From positions 1 to 6,215 of the forward strand of contig JADGQU010000153.1 in NCBI GenBank assembly GCA_017881545.1: 6,215 nt of DNA, given 5' to 3'. The translations under genes were made by a program, and so were the position numbers. The notes below the pieces were generated by a model. The model worked only from the letters and a program-made list of their open reading frames with translations. It did not search any database and was not told where the DNA came from. Source of the stretch: Gemmatimonadaceae bacterium. Its GTDB lineage: Bacteria > Gemmatimonadota > Gemmatimonadetes > Gemmatimonadales > Gemmatimonadaceae. This document shows positions 1 through 6,030 of this stretch, in pieces (position 1 is the first letter of the stretch; every line of letters begins with the position of its first letter).

Positions 1-2
1 GG

Positions 3-857
3 CTATCTCGTCATCACCAACTGAGGTGCGGCCGAGCGCGCGAGGAACTCAGTCACAAGCCGCTCGAAGGACGCGCTAACGCGATTGGTCGTTTCCAATA
101 CTTCCGCGTGCGTGAGCGCTGCACCCGTTACTCCGGCGGCGGCGTTGGTGATGCAGCTGACTCCCGCGACCCTCATACCCAGCGCTCTGGCGACGATCAC
201 CTCAGGCACCGTTGACATTCCGACCGCGTCGGCGCCCAGCAGCCTCAACATCTTTACTTCGCTCGGCGTCTCGTACGAAGGGCCCAGCAATCCCGCATAC
301 ACTCCTTCACGCAGGGTAATGCCGAGTTTTTCCGCCGTCGTGCGCAGCAGCCATCGCAATCCGGGATTGTAAGCATCAGTCATGTCCGGAAAGCGGAGCT
401 CTCCCTCCTGCTCCTCTCCGACGAGCGGATTTGCGCCCATGAGATTGAGATGATCCGAGATCATCATCAGGTCGCCGACCGCCAGCTTCGACGAGATTCC
501 CCCGGCCGCATTCGAGACGAAGAGCTCCTGGGCCCCCAGCGCGTGGAACACGCGAACCGGAAATGCAGCGAGCGCGGCGGGATGGCCCTCGTACATGTGG
601 AATCGCCCGCTCAGTGCGACGATCTCGCGGCCGCCCAGCGTGCCTACGATCACGGCGCCTTCGTGTCCGGCGACTGTGACTTCGGGGAAGCCGGGAATGT
701 CGCCGAATGGAACGCGCACGGCGTCACCAATGGATTTCGAGAGCCCGCCCAGCCCAGAGCCGAGAATGATCGCGACTTTCGGCTGCTGTGAGGCGGCGCG
801 CTTGCGAATCGCCGCGGCCGCTTTGATGGCAGCCTTGGTCGAGTATTCGGTTTTCAA
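3..857 (-). CDS. punA: Purine nucleoside phosphorylase (trimeric, PNP/MTAP family)
   Basis: Cytoplasmic enzyme predicted to cleave inosine, guanosine and their deoxy forms with phosphate into base plus (deoxy)ribose-1-phosphate. The 284 residues are the usual length for the trimeric family. Visible family motifs: phosphate loop ILGSGLGGL (31-39, Ser34); GRFHMYEGH (84-92) with Arg85, His87 and Tyr89, matching Arg84/His86/Tyr88 of human PNP; SNAAGGI (115-121, Asn116); GPSYETPSE (192-200, Glu196); GMS (213-215); ITNAAAG (236-242, Asn238); and His250. Glu and Asn at the base-binding positions point to 6-oxopurines rather than adenosine, which fits an upstream adenosine deaminase. The start is TTG at 857-855, overlapping the add stop as TTGA; no ATG or GTG lies nearby and the ribosome site is weak, so translational coupling is likely. 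Last gene of the operon inside this window. The family is secure; the exact start is slightly less so. Confidence 0.95.
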   Translation of the reverse strand: MKTEYSTKAAIKAAAAIRKRAASQQPKVAIILGSGLGGLSKSIGDAVRVPFGDIPGFPEVTVAGHEGAVIVGTLGGREIVALSGRFHMYEGHPAALAAFPVRVFHALGAQELFVSNAAGGISSKLAVGDLMMISDHLNLMGANPLVGEEQEGELRFPDMTDAYNPGLRWLLRTTAEKLGITLREGVYAGLLGPSYETPSEVKMLRLLGADAVGMSTVPEVIVARALGMRVAGVSCITNAAAGVTGAALTHAEVLETTNRVSASFERLVTEFLARSAAPQLVMTR

Positions 858-1900
858 GATTCGGGTCCGATAAGCTGCTCGATCTTGTCGGACACTTCCT
901 CGATCAGCATGAGACGCTCCTCCCAGGGAAGAAATGCGCTCTCAAAGCCATTGAGCGCAATGCCCGCGAGCTCTTCCACGGTGAGGTCGAGGTGCTCCGC
1001 CGCAAAGACGTACTCGTCCGTGAGCGTCGTCGCGCTCATGAGGCGGTTGTCGGTGTTGAGCGTGACGTTGAGGCCGCGCTCGAAGTACTCACGAAAGGGA
1101 TGCGCAGCGTAGGACTCGGCCACGCGCGTCTGCACGTTGCTGGTGAGACAGACCTCGAGCGCAATCCGGCGGTCGTTGACGTACTGAGTCAGCTCCGGAT
1201 CCTCGATTAGCCGCGTGCCGTGTCCGATGCGGTCCGCGCCGCACACGTGCACAGCCTCCCGCACCGATTCGGCGCCATCGCCTTCGCCGGCGTGAACCGT
1301 GACCGCGAGATTGTGCTCGCGCGCGTACCTGAACGCCTCGACGTGGCGCGCCGCCGGGTTTCCCTTCTCACCCCCCGCCAGATCGAACGCGACCACGCCC
1401 TCGTTCCTGAACTCGACGGCCAGCCTCGCCATCTCGAGCGAGCTCTCGGGCGGCAATTGACGGAGCGCGCAAATGATGAACCGCGCCGTGATGTCGAAGT
1501 CTTTCTCGGCCCGACGAAGCCCCCGCAGCGGCGCCTCGACCGCCTGCACGAGGGTGAGCCCCCGAACAACGTTCAGGAGCGGCGCATTTCGGACTTCGAT
1601 GTAGCGCACACCGTCCTCGACGGCATCTTCGGCCAGCTCGTAGGCGATGCGCTCGAGCGCATCCTCATCCTGCATCACGGAGATCGTGACGTCGAAGCGC
1701 CGCAAGTAATCGTCGAGGGTCTCGGCGTCGTCAACCCTCATGAAATCCGCCAGGTCCTCGGGCGTGTGCCTCGGCAGCTGGACGCGCTGTTCGCGCGCGA
1801 GCTCCAGGAGCGTTGCCGGCCGAAGCGAGCCGTCGAGATGGCAATGCAGCTCCGCCTTCGGGAGCTGGCGAAGCTTGTTAGAGAAAATCGAAAGTGGCAT
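854..1900 (-). CDS. add: Adenosine deaminase
   Basis: Cytoplasmic zinc hydrolase of the amidohydrolase superfamily, predicted to convert adenosine and deoxyadenosine to inosine or deoxyinosine plus ammonia. The 348 residues are normal length. Visible catalytic features: metal-binding HCH at His19 and His21 within KAELHCHLDGSLRP; DLAGGE (173-178); VHAGEGDGAES (202-212) with zinc ligand His203 and catalytic Glu206; RIGHGTRL (224-231) with His227; CLTSN (251-255); and NTDNR (282-286) with zinc ligand Asp284. The classical Asp-Asp pair is Asp284-Asn285 here, a variant I recall from actinobacterial-type deaminases. Start is ATG at 1900-1898, two bases after the stop of the preceding 81-residue gene, with no clear Shine-Dalgarno. 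It shares four bases with the downstream phosphorylase. Its place between an exported nucleotidase and the phosphorylase makes a purine salvage role likely. Confidence 0.96.
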   Translation of the reverse strand: MPLSIFSNKLRQLPKAELHCHLDGSLRPATLLELAREQRVQLPRHTPEDLADFMRVDDAETLDDYLRRFDVTISVMQDEDALERIAYELAEDAVEDGVRYIEVRNAPLLNVVRGLTLVQAVEAPLRGLRRAEKDFDITARFIICALRQLPPESSLEMARLAVEFRNEGVVAFDLAGGEKGNPAARHVEAFRYAREHNLAVTVHAGEGDGAESVREAVHVCGADRIGHGTRLIEDPELTQYVNDRRIALEVCLTSNVQTRVAESYAAHPFREYFERGLNVTLNTDNRLMSATTLTDEYVFAAEHLDLTVEELAGIALNGFESAFLPWEERLMLIEEVSDKIEQLIGPES

Positions 1901-1902
1901 TA

Positions 1903-2148
1903 CTATGGGTTGAAGTCCGTGTCGTCGCCGGCAATCTGTCGAGCGCGAACGATGCGAAAAATGGCGCCGTTATGCACGGGTGTGCTGTTGGCCGTCACGA
2001 TTCCGCGGCTGTCGGTGATCATCCGCTCGCCGCTCCGCACCGCCACGGCCTCGGTTTCATCCCACACTTCGACCGCCTCGAGGGCAGTCGCCGCGGCATC
2101 GACATCAATCGGCCGGGCGTTGATGTATACGCGAACGGTCTCGCTCAC
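1903..2148 (-). CDS. Small protein of unknown function, possible ThiS/MoaD-like beta-grasp fold
   Basis: An 81-residue acidic protein that I cannot assign to a named family. It starts at GTG (2148-2146), overlapping the TGA of the double nucleotidase gene as GTGA, and ends two bases before add, so it is a real operon member rather than a chance frame. The pattern is a hydrophobic strand VRVYIN (5-10), a turn and strand ARPIDVD (11-17), a short helix (about 18-29), a strand AVAVRSG (34-40), a DSRG turn (46-49), and a closing GAIFRIVRA (61-69). That order resembles ThiS/MoaD-type beta-grasp proteins, which close with a similar strand near the tail. However, there is no terminal Gly-Gly (only Gly74, followed by seven residues) and no cysteine, so it is neither a normal sulfur carrier nor a 2Fe-2S protein. 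No signal peptide or membrane segment, so cytoplasmic. The fold is inference; the function is unknown. Confidence 0.8.
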   Translation of the reverse strand: MSETVRVYINARPIDVDAAATALEAVEVWDETEAVAVRSGERMITDSRGIVTANSTPVHNGAIFRIVRARQIAGDDTDFNP

Positions 2149-5100
2149 GGCGTGATGGGAGCGATGCGTACTTCCGTCGGAGCGGCAATCGGCGTTGGGA
2201 GCGTCTTGAGATAGTCGATGAGCGCGTCGAGATCCACGATGTTGAGCGCTTTCGAGACAGTGGCGCGTCCGCCCGCGTTGTAGCCTTCTCCGCCAGTCGC
2301 GAGAAAATCGTTCACGATGACGTTGTAAGTCTTCGTATCGGACAGTGGAGTACCATCCAACATCGTCACCGAGACGATGCGCGCACCCTTGGGCCGGGAC
2401 GGATCGTACTTGATGGTCAGGCCGCTTACGTGATCGTCTACTGAATTCTTGCCGAGCATCGCTTCGAGCAATCCGCGCAGCTGGGAACCGGTCATTGTTA
2501 GAGAGTACAGCATGTTTCCGAACGGCTGGATCTCGAACAGCGAACCGTACGTCGCGTCGCCCGCGCGAAGCTCGGTGCGGATTCCACCGTTGTTCATGAT
2601 GGCGACGTCGCCCTTCGCCGCCCAGCGTTGCGCGTCGGCGACGAGATTGCCGAGCGGATATTGGGGGCCCGAGCGCGCAAGCGTGACCGGTATGGTCGCG
2701 ACGTGACGGCTCACGAGCGGGGCGACTCGCTCCACCGCCCTGCGAACTATCGAGTCAATCGCGGGGACAGGTTGTAGCGTGTCCACGGCGATCTCGCGCA
2801 CCTGGTGCCTGACCGGAAGTCCAGTGCTGCTGCCGAGCGGAAGATCGAGGACGTCAATGGCGCGTCCGCTCGAGCGTGCTTGCACGATGGGAATGCCTTT
2901 GATTTCAGTGTTGATGAGCGTGTGGGAGTGTCCGCTCACGATGGCGTCGACCTTGGTCGTAAGCTTCTGCGCGAGGTTGATGATCTCTCCGCTGCACTCA
3001 GTCGCTCCATCTCTACCGCAATTGGCCCCGGCGTGAGCGATCACGACCACAAAGTTCGCGCCGCGTTTTCTGAGCGCGGTTCCAATGCTGTCGACGATCG
3101 GCGCCGGATCGTCGAAGCGGAGTCCGACGACATTGCCGGCGCGAGTGGTGGTCGGAGTCGAAACGGTAGACACTCCGATGATTCCTATTCTCGCAGCACC
3201 GCGCTTAACGATCGTGTCGTTGCGAATCCATTTCACATCGCGCCCGTCGGTGTATCGGACGTTGGCGCCGAGGATTCCGTACTTCGCCTGCCGCATGCGG
3301 GCGCGGAGCGAATCGGTTCCCCAATCGAACTCGTGGTTACCGAGCGCCGCGGCGGCGTATCCCATCCTATTGTAGTAGTCCACCACGGGTCGGCCGTACG
3401 CGAGGTTGGACGCGGGCGTGCCCTGGAACATGTCGCCCGCGTCGAGCAGGAGCGTCTCGCAGCGCGGAGCGCATTCCTTGCGGGCTCGGTCGATAGCGGC
3501 AGCGACGTAGGCGGCGCCACCACGATGGACACCGTTCGCATCCGGACGGGGCTCGAGCGCACCGTGGAAATCGTTGGTTCCGATGATGCGGAGGAAGCGC
3601 GTTCCCGTTGGGAACGGCGGCCGCGACGCATTCACGCTGGCTGGTGCGAGCGGTGCAACAGCGGGAGCCACAAGGATAACGTCGACGATGCGTCCTTCCA
3701 GCGCGTTAGGACCGCCGATCACGACGCTTCCCCTGACCATCTTCCAATTCGGCTTGAAATAGTCGGCTTGCCTTACAGCTCCGCGCGCTTTCACCTCGTC
3801 GATCAACAGCTGCCGGATTTCCTGCTGCCTGTCATAGACTACCGGCGCGCCGCTCAGCATCGCGTAGCCGCCACCGCCCGTCTGCCGGTAGTTGTTGAGA
3901 GCCATCGTGAGCGAGTCAGTGTCGCGAACCGGCACACCCTTGTAGTCGAGTCGCGTGATCCTCGATCCCACCGGCCGCGACACATCAATCACGTATTCGA
4001 CGCCGGACACGATGTCGAAGTTGTAGCCCGGGACCTGCGGATCCGTCTCGAGTGGAGCAGTCGGTGACGCGGGTGTCCGATAATATCTGCCGCTGAACTC
4101 GAGATAGTCGCGAAGCTGCTTCCCGCTGATCCTGACCGCGCGGAGCGTGTTGTCGTAGGGATAGAGCTGAGCCGTCTGCGCGATAGTGATGGGACCCGGG
4201 CCCATCACGACATCGGTCGAGAACGCCGCTGTCGACGCGAGATCGCTCCCAGCCGCCTTTCTCTCAGTCTCGAGAATGAAGTCAATGAGCGGCGTGTCCC
4301 TGAGTCGCGCCGAGTCGGCGCTCCACCGCTCGGGCGTGGACCCGATGGGCGTCGTCACGTATGCGACCGTCTCGCGGTGAATCGCCTCGGTCGCGGCCAG
4401 TACCGCCGCGTTCTCGGCGTGGCCGGCTGCCTGGACGATGTCGCTCCGCTTTTCGCCGACCATCCACCGGCCGCCGGATCTCGACACCACCAGGTGGGCG
4501 ACAGCAACACTCGTCGCCCAATTCTTGGGCTGAATGAGAAGTGTCTGGCCGATCGTCGTGCCGCGGTTCTCTTTGTGCGAGTGGCCGTAAAGCACCAGAT
4601 CGATTCCCGACACCTCCCCCGCGATTCGAGCCGCGACATTTTCACTCGGCACGCCAGTGGTGACGGTGTCGTAGCTCGCCGGCTCATTGAGGCCAGAATG
4701 GACGGTCACGAGCACGACGTCCGCGCCGGCAGTACGGACTTCCTGGACAGCCTGCCTTACAGCCGAAACGATGTCGCCGAACCGCAACCGGCCCCTGATA
4801 TTCTCCGCATCCCACAACGTGACGCCGGGCGTGGTCGCGCCGACGATCCCGATTTTCAGTCCCGCGCGCTCGACGATCGTCCACGGACGATATGCGTGCA
4901 CGCCCTCGGGGCCCAAGCGGTACGTGTTAGCCGAGAGAAACGGGAACTTCGCCTGCCGTACGGCTGAGTCGAGATAGGGAACGCCGTAGTTGTACTCATG
5001 GTTCCCGATCGCGGAGGCGTCGTACTGCATCGCGTTCATCGCCGCGACGACGGGATTCGTGCGATCCGGCGAGACTCTGGCCGCCACGTAAGCCAGCGGA

Positions 5101-5363
5101 TTTCCTTGGAGCAGATCCCCGGCATCGAGCAGGATGACGCGACCCGGATTGGCGGCACGAACCGAATCCACGATCGTGGCCGCTCGGGACAGCCCGCGGA
5201 CCGGGTCCACTTTGTTGGCGTAGTAATCCCAGGCCGTGACGCGCCCGTGAACGTCAGTGGTGGTGGCGATGACCAGGTCAACCGGCTCGGAGGAACGCGG
5301 CAGCTGTGCGGGAGCACAGGCCATGGTCAGAAAAAGAAGAGAGCTAAGCGCTCGCAATGTCAT
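2145..5363 (-). CDS. Exported two-module nucleotidase: CpdB-like cyclic phosphodiesterase/3'-nucleotidase fused to UshA-like 5'-nucleotidase
   Basis: A 1072-residue protein with two complete metallophosphatase/5'-nucleotidase units, the layout known from Bacillus YfkN. The N-terminus (MTLR, hydrophobic stretch to Ala15, Cys16) is a signal peptide, perhaps a lipoprotein, though Thr at -3 makes a weak lipobox. Module 1 (about 29-545): TTDVHG (Asp37, His39), DAGDLLQGNP (Asp83), GNHEYNYG (Asn121-His122), His222, GHSH (260-263), then a C-terminal domain with AQTAQLYPYDN and NYRQTGGGGY; Tyr403 and Tyr500 fit the base-stacking pair. This is CpdB-like. A Pro/Ala-rich linker spans 561-587. Module 2 (588-1072): TNDFHG (Asp598, His600), DAGDMFQG (Asp644), GNHEFDWG, His777, GHSH (811-814), NNGGIR (924-929), PFGN (Phe948), TGGEGY (Tyr1028); UshA-like. 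Both metal sites look intact. TAG directly precedes the ATG in frame, fixing the earliest start. Expected to release phosphate and nucleosides outside the cytoplasm. First gene of the operon. Confidence 0.93.
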   Translation of the reverse strand: MTLRALSSLLFLTMACAPAQLPRSSEPVDLVIATTTDVHGRVTAWDYYANKVDPVRGLSRAATIVDSVRAANPGRVILLDAGDLLQGNPLAYVAARVSPDRTNPVVAAMNAMQYDASAIGNHEYNYGVPYLDSAVRQAKFPFLSANTYRLGPEGVHAYRPWTIVERAGLKIGIVGATTPGVTLWDAENIRGRLRFGDIVSAVRQAVQEVRTAGADVVLVTVHSGLNEPASYDTVTTGVPSENVAARIAGEVSGIDLVLYGHSHKENRGTTIGQTLLIQPKNWATSVAVAHLVVSRSGGRWMVGEKRSDIVQAAGHAENAAVLAATEAIHRETVAYVTTPIGSTPERWSADSARLRDTPLIDFILETERKAAGSDLASTAAFSTDVVMGPGPITIAQTAQLYPYDNTLRAVRISGKQLRDYLEFSGRYYRTPASPTAPLETDPQVPGYNFDIVSGVEYVIDVSRPVGSRITRLDYKGVPVRDTDSLTMALNNYRQTGGGGYAMLSGAPVVYDRQQEIRQLLIDEVKARGAVRQADYFKPNWKMVRGSVVIGGPNALEGRIVDVILVAPAVAPLAPASVNASRPPFPTGTRFLRIIGTNDFHGALEPRPDANGVHRGGAAYVAAAIDRARKECAPRCETLLLDAGDMFQGTPASNLAYGRPVVDYYNRMGYAAAALGNHEFDWGTDSLRARMRQAKYGILGANVRYTDGRDVKWIRNDTIVKRGAARIGIIGVSTVSTPTTTRAGNVVGLRFDDPAPIVDSIGTALRKRGANFVVVIAHAGANCGRDGATECSGEIINLAQKLTTKVDAIVSGHSHTLINTEIKGIPIVQARSSGRAIDVLDLPLGSSTGLPVRHQVREIAVDTLQPVPAIDSIVRRAVERVAPLVSRHVATIPVTLARSGPQYPLGNLVADAQRWAAKGDVAIMNNGGIRTELRAGDATYGSLFEIQPFGNMLYSLTMTGSQLRGLLEAMLGKNSVDDHVSGLTIKYDPSRPKGARIVSVTMLDGTPLSDTKTYNVIVNDFLATGGEGYNAGGRATVSKALNIVDLDALIDYLKTLPTPIAAPTEVRIAPITP

Positions 5364-5435
5364 CTATTCGAATGCCATTTCATTGGTGGATTGCAAAGCT
5401 AGCCGGGCGGCGGCGGACGAGGGAGTGCAACGGTA

Positions 5436-5455
5436 TTGTCACATGTTCGTGACAA
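5436..5455. promoter_or_regulatory. Perfect inverted repeat TTGTCAC-N6-GTGACAA, probable operator
   Basis: Two perfect 7-base arms (5436-5442 and 5449-5455) flank ATGTTC, centred about 80 bases upstream of the nucleotidase ATG and about 55 bases upstream of the regulator start. A symmetric site in a divergent spacer is typical of a dimeric repressor or activator. It can also be read as an 11-base-period direct repeat, TTGTCAC at 5436 and TCGTGAC at 5447 (5 of 7 matching). That periodicity is the one known for PhoB boxes built on a TGTCA core. Which protein binds is not shown. There is no T-run beside it, so it is not a terminator. Confidence 0.55.
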
Positions 5456-5476
5456 GCAGCGTGTTGACGCCACGTT

Positions 5477-5483
5477 GGGAGGT
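5477..5483 (+). promoter_or_regulatory. Shine-Dalgarno-like GGGAGGT upstream of the response regulator
   Basis: This is the only strong anti-16S match in front of the regulator. It lies 16 bases before the chosen GTG at 5500, longer than the usual 5-10, and no other start codon falls at a better distance. It supports a start at 5500 over the upstream in-frame ATG at 5443, which sits inside the inverted repeat, and over GTG/TTG at 5461/5464, which lie before this site. The spacing leaves some doubt. Confidence 0.4.
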
Positions 5484-5499
5484 CAGACAACTTCCACGC

Positions 5500-6018
5500 G
5501 TGACCGAACAGAGCGTTGCCGCGGAGCGCGTCCTTGTCGTTGACGACGAGCCCGACATCGTTGCCCTCGTGGCGTATCACCTCGCCAAATCGGGCTACTC
5601 GGTATCGACGGCGACGAGCGGGCCCGAGGGGCTTGCCGTCGCGCGACGGGACAAGCCATCGATAATCGTCCTCGACCTCATGCTTCCCGGCCTCTCGGGC
5701 CTCGAGGTCATGGAGGAGCTCCGCTCCGACAGCTCGACCTCTCGCATAGCGGTGCTGATGCTTACGGCTCGCCGGGAAGAGAGTGACCGCATCAAGGGCC
5801 TTACCCTGGGCGCCGACGACTATCTGACCAAGCCGTTCAGCCCGCAGGAGCTGGTGCTGCGCGTCGCCGCGATTCTCAGGCGCGTGAAGGCGGGCAGACA
5901 GGAATCGGAAGACGTCAAGCAGATTGGACCGCTGAAGATCGAAAGCACAGCCCACCGCGTTACCCTAAGGAGGGATCTGTTCCCGCTCGATCTTTATTCA
6001 CGAACGATCCAGTTTTGA
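5500..6018 (+). CDS. PhoB/OmpR-type response regulator, truncated: receiver intact, winged-helix DNA-binding domain missing
   Basis: 172 residues from GTG, against about 230 for a full PhoB/OmpR regulator. The receiver (about 10-128) is complete: VLVVDDEPD (11-19) with acidic pocket Asp15-Asp16, phosphoacceptor Asp59 in IIVLDLMLPG, Thr89 in LMLTA, and Lys111 in DDYLTKPFSPQEL. A linker leads to IGPLKIESTAHRVTL (142-156), the first strands of the effector domain, after which the family expects a PLT.xEFxLL helix and a recognition helix. Instead the protein ends LFPLDLYSRTIQF and stops at TGA 6016-6018. The downstream bases show no winged-helix motif in any forward frame, so a deletion or recombination junction near 5975-5990 fits better than a simple frameshift. 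It could still be phosphorylated but should not bind DNA normally. An upstream ATG (5443) would add 19 unlikely residues. No histidine kinase is visible. Divergence from a nucleotidase operon suggests a former or present phosphate-response role. Confidence 0.82.
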   Translation: MTEQSVAAERVLVVDDEPDIVALVAYHLAKSGYSVSTATSGPEGLAVARRDKPSIIVLDLMLPGLSGLEVMEELRSDSSTSRIAVLMLTARREESDRIKGLTLGADDYLTKPFSPQELVLRVAAILRRVKAGRQESEDVKQIGPLKIESTAHRVTLRRDLFPLDLYSRTIQF

Positions 6019-6030
6019 TCCTTGCGCACA

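Larger units (their letters stand above)
5364..5499. promoter_or_regulatory. Divergent intergenic region between the nucleotidase operon and the response regulator
   Basis: These 136 bases separate two divergent genes, so both promoters should lie here or just inside the neighbours. I see no convincing -35/-10 pair for either direction. The distinct elements are a perfect inverted repeat at 5436-5455 and a purine-rich GGGAGGT at 5477-5483. The stretch 5401-5425 is very GC-rich (repeated GGCG and CGG). The regulator frame stays open across the region but shows no receiver-family similarity before about residue 10 of the called protein, so I treat it as non-coding. Confidence 0.6.

Noticed and set aside
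1220..2155. A 311-codon plus-strand frame opposite add and the small gene.
   Set aside because: Low-complexity composition and no motifs; it is opposite two genes supported by catalytic motifs or exact stop/start overlap.
2805..4067. A 420-codon open frame on the plus strand opposite the nucleotidase gene.
   Set aside because: The product is Arg/His/Asp-rich with no recognisable domain, and it lies wholly opposite a conserved, motif-rich gene; long antisense frames are expected at this GC content.
4186..4208. Perfect inverted repeat with 8-base arms (GTGATGGG / CCCATCAC) and a 7-base centre, as a possible hairpin or terminator.
   Set aside because: It lies inside the nucleotidase gene, encodes the ordinary run VMGPGPIT, and has no T-tract; the Gly-Pro codons explain the symmetry.
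5464..5492. TTGACG at 5464-5469 as a sigma-70 -35 box for the regulator.
   Set aside because: No acceptable -10 sequence lies 16-18 bases downstream, and the position would put the transcription start at or past the ribosome binding site.
5257..5499. Extending the response regulator upstream to ATG 5257 or ATG 5443.
   Set aside because: The 5257 start would overlap the nucleotidase signal peptide coding region, and the 5443 start lies inside the inverted repeat; receivers of this family begin about ten residues before VLVVDDEPD, which matches GTG 5500.
5380..5955. A 191-codon minus-strand frame opposite the response regulator.
   Set aside because: It mirrors a gene with all receiver residues intact and shows no family features of its own.
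5967..5973. AAGGAGG as a ribosome binding site for a gene starting after it.
   Set aside because: No ATG, GTG or TTG lies within about 15 bases downstream; the next plausible start, TTG 6022 or ATG 6031, is far too distant. The bases are read as codons of the regulator.
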